Made by a program: the position numbers and the translations under genes. This document shows positions 26,902 through 36,445 of a stretch of 64,000 nucleotides of DNA, one piece after another. Position 1 is the stretch's first letter. Every line of letters begins with the position of its first letter. The notes beneath the pieces are model-generated. The model had not been told where the DNA came from, searched no databases, and saw only the letters and a list, made by a program, of their open reading frames with translations. Where the stretch lies: assembly GCF_963677195.1 (NCBI RefSeq), contig NZ_OY781918.1, positions 1,166,923 through 1,230,922 of the forward strand, read 5' to 3'. The stretch comes from an uncultured Marinifilum sp. (GTDB taxonomy: Bacteria > Bacteroidota > Bacteroidia > Bacteroidales > Marinifilaceae).

Positions 26902-27366
26902 ATGAAATTTTTAAAGTATGCCTTGCTAGTATTGTTCACTGCCGGAATGATGAGCTGTGGAGGCGGCGGAGGCGGCGGCGATGACGATGAGCCCGAAGTA
27001 GACACAACAAAACCAACAGTAACAATTACAAGTCCTACGGCAAGTACTGTTATTGATGCAGGGAGCAATTTAGCTGTTAATTTTACTGCTGCTGATAATA
27101 TTGCTGTAAAGTCGTACACAGTAACAGTTGCTTATTCGGGAGCAAAATCTGTAAAAACAGTTGAGGAATTTTCTTTTAACAGTGCTACAGATAACGATGC
27201 TGATGGAAATGCATTACCAACTATTACAGGAACTAGTTCATCTGTTAGTTTTAATATTGCTACTCCTTATAATGCTAAGCCTGGTATGTATAAGATGAGT
27301 ATTGTAATTACCGATTCATCGAATAATTCTAGTGCAGCCAAAGAAGTTACATTCGAGATTCAATAA
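26902..27366 (+). CDS. Ig-like lipoprotein with polyglycine tether
   Basis: A 154-residue lipoprotein. The lipobox is MMSC (Cys19), followed directly by seven glycines and an acidic DDDEPE stretch. The remaining 120 residues form one Ig-like fold (TKPTVTITSPTASTVIDAGS, then VKSYTVTVAYSG and SVSFNIATP, ending KEVTFEIQ), similar to DUF4625-type domains of Bacteroidota. The Gly-Asp segment after the cysteine may act as a surface-export signal and flexible spacer. It starts 75 bases after tyrS and ends at a strong terminator; cotranscription with tyrS is possible. Function unknown. Confidence 0.75.
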   Translation: MKFLKYALLVLFTAGMMSCGGGGGGGDDDEPEVDTTKPTVTITSPTASTVIDAGSNLAVNFTAADNIAVKSYTVTVAYSGAKSVKTVEEFSFNSATDNDADGNALPTITGTSSSVSFNIATPYNAKPGMYKMSIVITDSSNNSSAAKEVTFEIQ

Positions 27367-27386
27367 TACAGAATCATATATAATAT

Positions 27387-27417
27387 AAAAAGATCGGTTT
27401 TACCGATCTTTTTTTTA
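27387..27417. terminator. Bidirectional terminator between the Ig-like lipoprotein and the GAF/PP2C gene
   Basis: Stem AAAAAGATCGGT / ACCGATCTTTTT with a TTT-sized loop and T-tracts on both strands; overlaps the end of the converging gene. Confidence 0.85.
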
Positions 27418-28635
27418 TGCTTTAAATTCTATTCCGAACAGAGAGATATCATCAACAACGGCTTTGTTTTTCTTGCCTAAGTTTATATGTCTTCTTAAAT
27501 CGCTAAATGTATCATTTAAATTTTTAGCGTTAGAAAATAAGTTTGTAATAACCTGAACTGAGACCTCCATTTTTTCACCTCTGTCAAGTTCTACCAAACC
27601 ATCGGTGTAACACAAAAGTTTCGAGTGATTGCTTATGGTAATCTCTCCAATTGTAATCTTGGGGATCTCATCTAACATTCCTAAACCAATACAACCCTTT
27701 TTTAAATGAGTGGTTTCGTGGGTTTTAAAATTATATAATATTGGTGGATGATGACTTGCATTTATATATTTGAGTTTACGAGTTGTGTAGTTATAAACAC
27801 CAATAAAAAGAGTAAGAAATTTTTCATCGCTTGAGTTGTCGCAAACTTTTTTGTTGAGTTTATGCATGAGCTGATCCAATGGAATTTCTGGATTGAAAAG
27901 AGCTCGTAGAGTAGCCTGAAAATTAGACATTATTAAAGCTGCAGGAATTCCTTTTCCCGAAACATCGCCAATACAAAAACCTAATTCCTGATTATTAAAA
28001 TTAAGAAAATCGTAATAATCGCCACCAATTTCGAAATGTGGTTGGTAGTATCCTTGTGTTGCTATGTACTGGTTTTGAGGTAGTGCGTTTTGGTTAGGAA
28101 TTAGTAAATTTTGAATTTTAGATGCAAGTTCCATTTCCTTTTTTAAGGCTTCCTGAGCAAGTAATTCTTTATACATTCGCTTATTCTCCATAGCAACAAT
28201 TATAATATTGGATATGGTTTGTATAAAGCTTAAATGTTTAATTGCAGGGCTCATTCCTTCCATTTCTTCATCGAAATCGCCAATAAGAATATAGGCAAGT
28301 ACCGATGTTTTATGATGGACTGGAATTAAAAAATCGAAACTTTGTAAATGCTTAGGAAAATCAGTCGAAATATATGTTATTTCGTTATAGCAACTAAAAT
28401 CTTTTTCTATTTTAATATCGTCGATATAATTATCGCTTACTCCTGATACTAAAATAGTTTCCCATTTCGTATTAAATTTGAAAACTGCAATTTTTCCAAT
28501 TTTAAGCTCTTCAAGTATAATATTTTCGTACTGCAGTAGAAGCTCATCTATGGATAAGTTTTCATTAATTGCTTGAGTGATTTTTAAAATGAGATCTAAC
28601 TTAAACTTACTATTAACGGCTTGCTGTTTAATCAC
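27415..28635 (-). CDS. GAF-domain PP2C/SpoIIE-type serine phosphatase
   Basis: A 406-residue soluble regulator. Residues about 10-155 resemble a GAF sensor domain. A helical linker (ALKKEMELASKIQNLLIPNQ), typical of RsbU-like proteins, follows. The phosphatase domain (about 195-405) has its metal-binding aspartates in GGDYYDFL, GDVSGKGIPAAL, CYTDGLVE and VVDDISLFGI. Such enzymes dephosphorylate anti-sigma-factor antagonists in partner-switching pathways. No anti-sigma or antagonist gene is adjacent, so the target must lie elsewhere. The ligand sensed by the GAF domain is unknown. Confidence 0.88.
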   Translation of the reverse strand: MIKQQAVNSKFKLDLILKITQAINENLSIDELLLQYENIILEELKIGKIAVFKFNTKWETILVSGVSDNYIDDIKIEKDFSCYNEITYISTDFPKHLQSFDFLIPVHHKTSVLAYILIGDFDEEMEGMSPAIKHLSFIQTISNIIIVAMENKRMYKELLAQEALKKEMELASKIQNLLIPNQNALPQNQYIATQGYYQPHFEIGGDYYDFLNFNNQELGFCIGDVSGKGIPAALIMSNFQATLRALFNPEIPLDQLMHKLNKKVCDNSSDEKFLTLFIGVYNYTTRKLKYINASHHPPILYNFKTHETTHLKKGCIGLGMLDEIPKITIGEITISNHSKLLCYTDGLVELDRGEKMEVSVQVITNLFSNAKNLNDTFSDLRRHINLGKKNKAVVDDISLFGIEFKA

Positions 28636-28715
28636 TTTTTTTATGGATTTATAGTTTCAGGTTTTAGCTAAATTAGCAATTATCATTTCATAATCACTTG
28701 GGAAATGTGTAAATA

Positions 28716-28746
28716 AAAAAAGGATTCCATTAAGAATCCTTTTTTT
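28716..28746 (-). terminator. Terminator of efp
   Basis: Stem AAAGGATTC / GAATCCTTT with a 6-base loop and flanking A/T runs, 19 bases past the efp stop codon on the minus strand. Confidence 0.8.
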
Positions 28747-28764
28747 ATGATGAATATACCGATA

Positions 28765-29334
28765 TTAAGCTTTTACGCGCTCAACATAGCTATGATCTCT
28801 TGTGTCAACTTTAATAATATCGCCTGTATTAATAAATAAAGGAACCATTATAGTTGCTCCAGTTTCAATAGTAGCAGGTTTTAATGAGTTGGTTGATGAA
28901 GTATCTCCTCTTAATCCTGGCTCGGTATAGGTAATTTCCATAACTACATGAGCTGGAAGTTCAACATATAAAGGAGTTTCTGTTTCTGCATGAAAAACAG
29001 CTTCTACGTTATCGCCTTCTTTTAATAGGTCGGGAGCATTAAATAAACTCTCTTCTAAAGCAATTTGCTCGTAAGTTTCGGTATGCATTAGGTTGTAACC
29101 CATGTCATCTTTATAAAGAAACTGATGAGGACGTCTTTCAATTCTTGCAACATCAACTTTTACACCTGAGTTAAAAGTGTTGTCGATAATTTTTCCTGTT
29201 TTAACATTTTTCAATTTTGTTCTTACAAAAGCAGGACCTTTTCCTGGCTTTACATGTTGAAATTGAACAATGGTATATAAGGCATCTTTGAAATGGATAC
29301 ACAAGCCATTTTTAAAATCTGCAGTACTTGCCAT
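28765..29334 (-). CDS. efp: Translation elongation factor P
   Basis: A 189-residue factor that relieves ribosome stalling on proline stretches. The N-terminal KOW-like domain carries the tip loop [16 protein letters not shown], with Lys32 at the position that is modified or used directly in other bacteria. Two OB-fold domains follow, with the conserved C-terminal signature [20 protein letters not shown]. Length matches the family. It has its own promoter about 71-78 bases upstream and its own terminator. No EpmA/EpmB or EarP gene is nearby. Confidence 0.97.
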   Translation of the reverse strand: MASTADFKNGLCIHFKDALYTIVQFQHVKPGKGPAFVRTKLKNVKTGKIIDNTFNSGVKVDVARIERRPHQFLYKDDMGYNLMHTETYEQIALEESLFNAPDLLKEGDNVEAVFHAETETPLYVELPAHVVMEITYTEPGLRGDTSSTNSLKPATIETGATIMVPLFINTGDIIKVDTRDHSYVERVKA

Positions 29335-29404
29335 GATATAATTAATTAAATATTAGAATCGTTAAAATAAACTTATTTAAGAAGAATTTACCTCTTAAGT
29401 TCTG

Positions 29405-29412
29405 CAAAAGTA
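29405..29412 (-). promoter_or_regulatory. Promoter -7 element of efp
   Basis: TACTTTTG on the minus strand followed by CAGAAC, the typical Bacteroidota layout. Confidence 0.6.
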
Positions 29413-29485
29413 ATCGAAACAATTTATAATCTAAAATATAATGTGCTTTTGTTTGAGTAATACAACGATAAGCGTTTTTAAAGAC

Positions 29486-30247
29486 CTATTTGTCTATTAA
29501 AGAATTGATAGAAAAATTAGAGAAATTGGTTAAATCGCATCGCAGAGAACCTATAAATAAATCGAATTGAACACGAACAGGTATTTTATTGGCATCGGCC
29601 GAAACCCATATTTTCATATCGTCTTCATCTTTAAAAGCTCTTCCTGTTTGTACTATTGGTACAAATTTGTAGCATTTTATCTTACCAATTTTACTATCGA
29701 TGGTTTCGTACCCCATAAAACGGAATTGCAATAAAAATTCTTCATCAGAGAAATAGGTATTTATTTTAATAATTTCTCCTCTTACCAAATTTTTATTAAA
29801 ATGGTATGCACGTGCATAGTAAAATGCCGATAGGATATCTTGTATTCCTTCGGGAACTTTTTTTGTTCCCGATCGGGTACTGGTAATTTCATTTTTTTCT
29901 CGGTCGAAACTTACTTCGTTGTATCTTTTGTAGCTGCCTTCCCGAATATCTCTTATTGCTTTTTCTGGCAGTAATGTTTTCTTATCGAAATAACTCTGAT
30001 AAGTATCTTTTACCTTGTATAAAGAATTAAAAACACCTACTGTTTTACCTGTTAGAGTTGCATGATAAACTTCTTTATCGTTTAAGATTTCAGTTTTTAA
30101 TTTAAGACTTGCTTTTCCTCCTCGCACAAATCCGTAATGTATTACATATTTAAGATGCTCTCCTTTGTCGGATGATTTTAATGTGCCGGCAAAAGAGTTA
30201 ATACTTAAAAAAAGTACTGAAATAATAATGAGAGTAGATCTAATCAT
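29486..30247 (-). CDS. DUF3108-domain exported protein
   Basis: A 253-residue protein with signal peptide (MIRSTLIIISVLFLSINSFA). The mature part follows the DUF3108 pattern: EHLKYVIHYGFVRGGKASLK, then a strand set with YHATLTGKTVGVFNSLYKVK, the conserved RYNEVSFDRE and IQDILSAFYYAR, ending in KIWVSADANKIPVRVQF. DUF3108 proteins are beta-rich periplasmic or outer-membrane associated proteins of unknown activity, often next to lipopolysaccharide or transpeptidase genes. Here it follows tsaB after 17 bases and is probably in the same operon. Confidence 0.82.
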   Translation of the reverse strand: MIRSTLIIISVLFLSINSFAGTLKSSDKGEHLKYVIHYGFVRGGKASLKLKTEILNDKEVYHATLTGKTVGVFNSLYKVKDTYQSYFDKKTLLPEKAIRDIREGSYKRYNEVSFDREKNEITSTRSGTKKVPEGIQDILSAFYYARAYHFNKNLVRGEIIKINTYFSDEEFLLQFRFMGYETIDSKIGKIKCYKFVPIVQTGRAFKDEDDMKIWVSADANKIPVRVQFDLFIGSLRCDLTNFSNFSINSLIDK

Positions 30248-30264
30248 ACACCAAAGTTAAGTTC

Positions 30265-30978
30265 TTACTTAAAGATATTCTTTTTAGGAGTAGTAGCCAC
30301 AAAATCTTTTAAATAAAAAGGTTCGAAATAAGCTACATCTTCTAATTCTTTATTTTGGAATTTTTGTTCGGCTAGTTCTATCATTCCAACTGCTGTTGTC
30401 GATACATTATCAATAAATATGCCAGATTCACTTTTTATTACCTCTGCACATTTTGCAGCTCCATCGCCAAAAAATACAATCTCACGTTTGCTAAGTTCGT
30501 CGGCAAAAGATGTTTCGTCGATAATATCGGCCGAAATATCTTTTATTTGCTCTGTTTTAGAATTATAAAAGGCAGTATAAACTTCCATTCGTCGTGCGTC
30601 TATCATAGGACAGAAATAGGCTTTCTCAGGATCTTTTACGAGTAGAGGAATATCTTTTGTATCCTGCACTGATTTGGTCAAAGATTGAAGTGTACTAATT
30701 GCTATTAAGGGAATATTAGCTCCAAAGCAAAGACCTTTGGCTGTTGATACTCCAATTCTTAAACCGGTATACGAACCTGGTCCCATACTTACGGCAATGC
30801 CATCTAAATCGGACATTTTAAGGCCATTTTCGCTTAATATATCCTGAATAAATATTGTAAGATGACTGGCATGTTTCATACCTTCTTTATTCTCTTTAAG
30901 AGCCAAAAGTTTGCCGTCTTTTCCTAGTGCAACCGAACAAACGGCTGTTGATGTTTCTATATTTAGTAATAGTGCCAT
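30265..30978 (-). CDS. tsaB: tRNA threonylcarbamoyladenosine biosynthesis protein TsaB
   Basis: A 237-residue ASKHA-fold protein. TsaB bridges TsaD and TsaE in the complex that makes t6A37 on ANN-decoding tRNAs. Diagnostic segments are the start MALLLNIETSTAVCSVAL and GIAVSMGPGSYTGLRIGVST. It keeps the N-terminal half of the fold, with an abbreviated C-terminal half, as usual for TsaB and unlike TsaD. It precedes the DUF3108 gene by 17 bases, probably as one unit. Confidence 0.93.
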   Translation of the reverse strand: MALLLNIETSTAVCSVALGKDGKLLALKENKEGMKHASHLTIFIQDILSENGLKMSDLDGIAVSMGPGSYTGLRIGVSTAKGLCFGANIPLIAISTLQSLTKSVQDTKDIPLLVKDPEKAYFCPMIDARRMEVYTAFYNSKTEQIKDISADIIDETSFADELSKREIVFFGDGAAKCAEVIKSESGIFIDNVSTTAVGMIELAEQKFQNKELEDVAYFEPFYLKDFVATTPKKNIFK

Positions 30979-31202
30979 GTGTTTTTAAATTAATACTATT
31001 TTATTTATTAAATAGTTTTAGTGTGATACCCTTTCTTTAAATAGGGATAAAATCATTGCAAAATAAATGATAAAATGGGAAAAGAGAATGAAAACGCATC
31101 AATAAATTGCAATTTAGTTTGTTAGATAGGTTTTATTGCTTTTGATTTCAAAATACTTTTCTCTGTTAGTAAGACAATTATTATTTTACTAACACGTATT
31201 TG

Positions 31203-31236
31203 CAAAAAAAACTCTCGACCTATATTGGCCGAGAGC
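31203..31236 (-). terminator. Terminator of the tripartite export operon
   Basis: Stem CTCTCG.CC / GG.CGAGAG with one mismatch; a run of T follows on the minus strand. It lies 28 bases past the TolC-like gene. Confidence 0.75.
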
Positions 31237-31263
31237 TTTTAGAGTTGTTATGTATAAACTTGA

Positions 31264-32625
31264 TTATAATTTTATTTCTATGCCATTGTAAAAGTCAAGA
31301 ATCTTAGTCCTAAAAATGTATTCATATTTTGCTTGCAATAGATTCGATTTTGCCTGAAAAAGATTGTTTTTTTCCTGATTGTAATCAACAGAATTTACTA
31401 ATCCTAAATTAAATTTTTCTTCGGTGTATCTAAAAGCTTCTTCGGTTGAAGAAACAGCAGTTTCGCTCGAAAAATATTTGTTCATGGCTGCTTTTGCATT
31501 TGCATGTGCTTGCTGAATTTCTTTACGAAGAATATTTTTAGAATTCTCCATATTTAATTTATAACGGTTAATGTTAATTTTTGCGTTTGCAATGTTTCTA
31601 TTTACAGTACCACCATTAAATATTGGTATTGATAAATTAAAACCGAATGCTTTGTTTTCACGATTAGATAACTGATCGCTTAACTTCATTTCTTCGCGGA
31701 TAACTATGGGAGCGCCACTAGCATTAAAACCATATTCTGCAAAGTCTTTAGAGTAGCTCGATCCCCAATAACCCGACATCGATAAAGAAGGAGCTCTTTG
31801 GCCTTTTGCAATAATTAATCCTTTCTCCGAACTCTCTAGTCTGTATTTTGCAGCTTTCATTTCAGGACGAAATTCTAATGCATTAATAAAAACAGATTCA
31901 GGATCTATCATCGAGCGAGTAGCATTTAAAACTGGTAATTCCGGAATTTGAATGTCAAACTCATCAGGATTTTCAAGATCAAGCAATTGAGCCAAATCAA
32001 GTAAATTTAAATTTAGATTATTGCTGGCGTTTACAACTTCTAGTTCTTCGCGGGCAGCTTGAGCATTTTGTTCCATTAAAGTACCTTTAGGAAGAGTTCC
32101 TGCTTCTACTAAAACCTCACTTCTTTTAATTTGAAGTTGGGTTACCTTTAATTTCTCCTGTGCAATTTGTAATAATTCTTTGTTAAAAAGAATATTCAAA
32201 TAACTAGAGGTAATATTTAAAGCCATATCTTCTTTGGCTTTTTCTACATCCTGAAGACTAGCTTGCAAGTCTAGCTGGTTTTGTTTGATAGAATTTTGTT
32301 TCTGAAAGCCATTAAATAGTGAAACACTTGCAGAAATACCCAAAGACCCACTTTGAGTATTAATATCACCGTAAGTATTGTCGGCCCTAAGAGTTCTACC
32401 ATAACTAAAATTATAACTCGAACTACCATTTACACTTGGTAAAAGATCTAATTTCGATTGTGCTGTATTGTTGGCTTGAACTTCGGCATCGAGTTTACGA
32501 AGCTGAAGATCAATATTGTGTTCTTTTGCATGCTTAATACACTTTTCTAAACTCCATTTTTCCTGCGCATTTACCGCAGCAATTGAAAGTATAATAACAA
32601 CAAGCGTGAATAAAGTTTTTTTCAT
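31264..32625 (-). CDS. TolC-family outer-membrane efflux channel
   Basis: A 453-residue outer-membrane channel component. The signal peptide ends AAVNAQ (residue 21). The two OEP repeats are visible as long heptad-like helices (SYLNILFNKELLQIAQEKLK, then EKNNLFQAKSNLLQAKYEY) with intervening strand pairs (SSYNFSYGRTL, GFNLSIPIFNGG). The motif LPKGTLMEQNAQAA matches the coiled-coil tip of TolC-type channels. It is the last gene of the operon that encodes an MFP and an ABC exporter, and should form the outer-membrane exit of that machine. Confidence 0.93.
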   Translation of the reverse strand: MKKTLFTLVVIILSIAAVNAQEKWSLEKCIKHAKEHNIDLQLRKLDAEVQANNTAQSKLDLLPSVNGSSSYNFSYGRTLRADNTYGDINTQSGSLGISASVSLFNGFQKQNSIKQNQLDLQASLQDVEKAKEDMALNITSSYLNILFNKELLQIAQEKLKVTQLQIKRSEVLVEAGTLPKGTLMEQNAQAAREELEVVNASNNLNLNLLDLAQLLDLENPDEFDIQIPELPVLNATRSMIDPESVFINALEFRPEMKAAKYRLESSEKGLIIAKGQRAPSLSMSGYWGSSYSKDFAEYGFNASGAPIVIREEMKLSDQLSNRENKAFGFNLSIPIFNGGTVNRNIANAKININRYKLNMENSKNILRKEIQQAHANAKAAMNKYFSSETAVSSTEEAFRYTEEKFNLGLVNSVDYNQEKNNLFQAKSNLLQAKYEYIFRTKILDFYNGIEIKL

Positions 32626-32720
32626 GTTTTTTATTTATTGATCCGTTAAACGGGTTTCAATTTTAAAAGAAATATTTGGTCTTATAAAAATGAACATTAA
32701 ATATATGAATACAAAGAAGT

Positions 32721-33854
32721 TTATTTTTGCTCCTTCTTTTTCTTATTTTCTTTTATTAGATCAGATTTTTTCTTTTTCTCTCCCTTAAGTTTATCATCTT
32801 TGGTAATTCCATCTAATACTTCTATGTTAATACCATCCGATAATCCTGTTTCAATATATCTCTTCTCGAATTTTTGTGGCGATGTTTCTACTTCAACAAA
32901 AGTTGAATCGTTTTCAAACTCGAGTAAGCTTTCGTTAACAGCAAGAACTTGTTCTCTTTTATCGAGCACAATTTCGGCATTAGCACTATATCCCGAACGG
33001 ATAAAGTATTTGTCGTTAAGTTTAACCGATGCCTTAATTTCGAACTGGATAGCACCATTTTCTTCTACTCCTTTAGGAGAGATATATTCCAGGTAAGCGT
33101 CGAATTTTACATCTTCAATAGCACCAATGGTAAGTTCCAAATTCATTCCCTGTGTAATTTTACCAACTTCTGTTTCATCAACTTTTCCCTGAAAAATCAT
33201 TTCGCCCATATCAGCAACAATGGCTACAGTTGATCCATCGTTAAATGTATTACTCTGAATTACCGAGTTACCTTCCTTTACAGGGATGTCTAGTATCATA
33301 CCCTCTATGGTAGAACGAATAATTGTATTTGTTGCATTTGCCGAACTTTTGGTAACACCTTCTTTTATTAACTGCAAATTATCTTTTGCCGATTGAAGTT
33401 CTTCGCGAGAATTACGGAAAGACAATTGTGTTTTTTGAAAATCGGCTTCGGAGATTACCTTTTTATCGAAAAGAGATTTATCTCTGTTGTAGTTTATTTC
33501 AGCATCTTCGAAATTAATTTTCGCCACATTAACTCTCGATTCGGCGTTGTTCAAATTAATCATATCAGGAATAATCTTAATTTTAGCGATAGGATCGCCT
33601 TTTTTCAGCATCTCACCGGCTTCGACATATAGTTTTTCAATAATCCCCGAAACTCCCTGCGGTTTAATTTCAATTTCTTTTCTTGGTACAACCGATCCTG
33701 TTGCTACAGTTTTTTTAAGGATATCTGTTATTTCTGGAGATTTAATATTAAAAACCTCTGGTTGATCCTGCGATTTTTTGTATAAAAGAAATATGGTTCC
33801 TACAAAAAGGAGGATGAAAAATACAAGCAATACAATTCTAAAGACTTTTTTCAT
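32721..33854 (-). CDS. Periplasmic adaptor (MacA/HlyD-type membrane fusion protein)
   Basis: A 377-residue adaptor anchored by one N-terminal helix (FRIVLLVFFILLFVGTIFLL). A lipoyl/barrel-sandwich half-motif (VSGIIEKLYVEAGEMLKKGD), a helical hairpin (about 100-165), and the second lipoyl half (IRSTIEGMILDIPVKEGNSV) are visible. A beta-barrel domain follows, then a highly charged tail ending KKKKSDLIKENKKKKEQK. It links the ABC permeases to the TolC-like channel. The position after two MacB-like permease genes and before the channel gene is typical of MacAB systems. Confidence 0.92.
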   Translation of the reverse strand: MKKVFRIVLLVFFILLFVGTIFLLYKKSQDQPEVFNIKSPEITDILKKTVATGSVVPRKEIEIKPQGVSGIIEKLYVEAGEMLKKGDPIAKIKIIPDMINLNNAESRVNVAKINFEDAEINYNRDKSLFDKKVISEADFQKTQLSFRNSREELQSAKDNLQLIKEGVTKSSANATNTIIRSTIEGMILDIPVKEGNSVIQSNTFNDGSTVAIVADMGEMIFQGKVDETEVGKITQGMNLELTIGAIEDVKFDAYLEYISPKGVEENGAIQFEIKASVKLNDKYFIRSGYSANAEIVLDKREQVLAVNESLLEFENDSTFVEVETSPQKFEKRYIETGLSDGINIEVLDGITKDDKLKGEKKKKSDLIKENKKKKEQK

Positions 33855-33891
33855 GACTAGTATTATTTTCGGATTATGAATTATTTTTTAT

Positions 33892-35142
33892 CTATTCGTA
33901 TCTTAAAGCATCAACGGGCTTAATTTTTATGGCTCTTTGCGCAGGAAGTAATCCGGCCAAAACACCAAAAAAGACTAAAACACCAAGTGCTATAAAAGCA
34001 ACATTAATATCAACGTAAGGATTTAAAATTTGAGCATCGGGATTTCCTTCGGTAGCTTTTCCAATCAGTTCTACAATTACAACTCCAATTACCAAACCCC
34101 AAAATCCTGCAAAGGTTGTTAGGAAAATCGATTCGTTAATAATTTGTCCAACTACCGATAAAGGTTTGGCGCCAATGGCTCTTTTTATACCTAATTCTCT
34201 TGTTCGCTCTTTAACTACAACGTGCATAATATTACTTACTCCAATTACACCGGTAATAAGTACACCAAAGCCAATTACCCAAAATAAGAATCCTATACTA
34301 TTGAACAAGCCAAATATTTTATTAAAAAGTTTGGCAATATTAAAGTTTCCTATTGCCTGAGTATCGTCGGGGTGAATGGAGTGCCTGCGAGCCAGTATTT
34401 TAAATATTTTATTTTGTAGTTCGTCGACCGATTCGCCTACTCTTGCGGTTGCAATAAATGAGTAGAATTTATCGCCATAATTATACAGCTGTTGTAAGGT
34501 TGTAAAAGGCATTTGAATAACATCGTCGCGGTTTCCCATGTTACGACTTAATGGTTTAACTGTACCTACAATTTTAAAATAAATTCCGTTTACTTTAAGG
34601 TATTGGCCAATTGGTTCTTCATCTTCGTCGAACATTAACTCCTGAACCCGAGGTCCTATTGTAATTACTTTTCGAAATTCTTTAAGGTCGTTTTCATTAA
34701 TAAATCGTCCTTCGGTAACGTCAACAGGATTAACCATATTCATTGCCGGAGAAGTTCCTTTTACTCTAAAATTACCTTTTTTATCTTTCCTAAAGGTGTT
34801 GTTTGTTGCGTTTCCACTCCAGCCGTTAATATCGGGAGCAATGTGTTCCAATTCGGGAATTGATCTTTTTAAGGCAACTAAATCGTCGTTTGTAAAACGG
34901 TAAAATCTATTTCGTGGTAAACCTTTATATGGTTTGGTAGTTCTTTCTACCCAAAAAACTGTTGAGTTGGTAGCAAAGTTTCCCAGCGAAGATTGTATGT
35001 TGTTTTGAAATCCTCGTCCTATGCCCAATAAGGTTACCAAAATAAGAATTCCAAACATTACACCTAATCCGGTAAGTATGGTTCTTAGCTTATTTTGTTT
35101 TAGGGCGGCAGTAATTTCTTGCCATTTATCTAAATCGAACAT
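33892..35142 (-). CDS. MacB-like ABC transporter permease, second copy
   Basis: A 416-residue FtsX/MacB-type permease without a fused ATPase. One N-terminal helix (RTILTGLGVMFGILILVTLL), a large periplasmic MacB core domain (about 45-285) and three C-terminal helices are seen. The coupling-type sequence RTRELGIKRAIGA is present before helix three, and the end ALRYE is typical. It pairs with the other permease (27 bases apart), so the exporter is probably a heterodimer. The ATPase is a separate gene upstream. Confidence 0.92.
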   Translation of the reverse strand: MFDLDKWQEITAALKQNKLRTILTGLGVMFGILILVTLLGIGRGFQNNIQSSLGNFATNSTVFWVERTTKPYKGLPRNRFYRFTNDDLVALKRSIPELEHIAPDINGWSGNATNNTFRKDKKGNFRVKGTSPAMNMVNPVDVTEGRFINENDLKEFRKVITIGPRVQELMFDEDEEPIGQYLKVNGIYFKIVGTVKPLSRNMGNRDDVIQMPFTTLQQLYNYGDKFYSFIATARVGESVDELQNKIFKILARRHSIHPDDTQAIGNFNIAKLFNKIFGLFNSIGFLFWVIGFGVLITGVIGVSNIMHVVVKERTRELGIKRAIGAKPLSVVGQIINESIFLTTFAGFWGLVIGVVIVELIGKATEGNPDAQILNPYVDINVAFIALGVLVFFGVLAGLLPAQRAIKIKPVDALRYE

Positions 35143-35169
35143 TGTAATGTCGTTTAATTAGTCATTTAA

Positions 35170-36423
35170 TTATTCGTCTCTTAATGCTTCTATTGGTCGA
35201 ATAGAGGCAGCTTTTCTAGCAGGGAAAAATCCTGCTAATGCTCCTGTAATAACTAGAACAATGGTTGCACCTACGGCTATTCCTAAATCTACCTGAGGAT
35301 TTAAGAAATAAATTGCTGCTGGCGGATATACTTTATAAATAAGATCGAAGTAGTTGATTAACTCAAGCAAGCCAACACCTGCAATAAGGCCAAAATATCC
35401 CGAAACTGCGGTTATAAATATTGCTTCCATTAGTATTAAGCTAACTACCGATCGGGGCGAAGCACCAATTGCTTTTCTAATCCCAATTTCTTTGGTTCTT
35501 TCACGCACAACAATCATCATAATGTTAAAAACGCCAATAACTCCAAGTACAATTGTAAAGGTTCCTATTACCCATACAAACATTTCTATGGCACTAAAAA
35601 GAGAGGCAAAGGTTTTTGAGTTTTCTATATTATTCTGAATCCAAAGTGCATTTTTATCTTCGCGGCTAAATTGATGTTGTTCGGCCATTTTATAGGTAAT
35701 TTGCCTTTCAACATCTTTACTTTCTTCAACCGAAATATCGTTTAAAGTGAAAGAAATTCGTTGTAAATGATCGTTATTATTAAATATTTTTTGTGCAACA
35801 GTAATTGGTATATAAATATCTCTTGAATTATCGTCGAAGCTTTTCTGATGAAATACTCCAATTACTTTAAATTTAATATCGTTGATATTTATAAGCTTGT
35901 TAATTGCAGTTTCGTTCGGAAAAAGAACTTTTTTAACTTCATCCTGAATAGCAACAACTTTTCGATATTCTTTTAGGTCGTTTTGGTTTAGAAATCGTCC
36001 TTTTAGGATATCAAAATTTTTAATTTCCTTATAGGTATCGTGAACAGGAGAAACGTTAAAATTTCCAAAGTTATTCTTGTATGATATTGTTTCGGCACCC
36101 GGAATGTATGACATTGCAGAAATAACATCAAGTTTTTCAATCGACTTTTTAAGGGTTAAAAAATCGGCATTAATCATTTGAATGCGTTTGCCTTCGGGAG
36201 TTCCTTTGTATGCTTTAGTGGTACGACCACCATAAATTTGCATACTATTGGTTGCATCCTGAGAAAAAGTAGAGATCATGCCATTTCGCAATCCTCTTCC
36301 TGCGCCCAAAAGAAAAATTAACATGAAAATTCCTGTTGCGACCGAAAAACCGGTTAGCACAGTTCTGGTTTTATTCTTTCTTATTGTGCTAAATATTTCT
36401 TGCCATTTATCTCTGTCAAACAT
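35170..36423 (-). CDS. MacB-like ABC transporter permease, first copy
   Basis: A 417-residue paralog of the following permease with the same architecture: N-terminal helix RTVLTGFSVATGIFMLIFLL, periplasmic core domain, RTKEIGIRKAIGASPRS, three helices and the end EALRDE. The two permeases differ mostly in the periplasmic core, which contacts substrate and adaptor in this family. It follows the ATPase gene after 22 bases. Substrates of MacB-like exporters include peptides, macrolides and lipoprotein-related molecules; nothing here decides among them. Confidence 0.92.
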   Translation of the reverse strand: MFDRDKWQEIFSTIRKNKTRTVLTGFSVATGIFMLIFLLGAGRGLRNGMISTFSQDATNSMQIYGGRTTKAYKGTPEGKRIQMINADFLTLKKSIEKLDVISAMSYIPGAETISYKNNFGNFNVSPVHDTYKEIKNFDILKGRFLNQNDLKEYRKVVAIQDEVKKVLFPNETAINKLININDIKFKVIGVFHQKSFDDNSRDIYIPITVAQKIFNNNDHLQRISFTLNDISVEESKDVERQITYKMAEQHQFSREDKNALWIQNNIENSKTFASLFSAIEMFVWVIGTFTIVLGVIGVFNIMMIVVRERTKEIGIRKAIGASPRSVVSLILMEAIFITAVSGYFGLIAGVGLLELINYFDLIYKVYPPAAIYFLNPQVDLGIAVGATIVLVITGALAGFFPARKAASIRPIEALRDE

Positions 36424-36445
36424 AGCTTGATATTAGGGTTCTTAT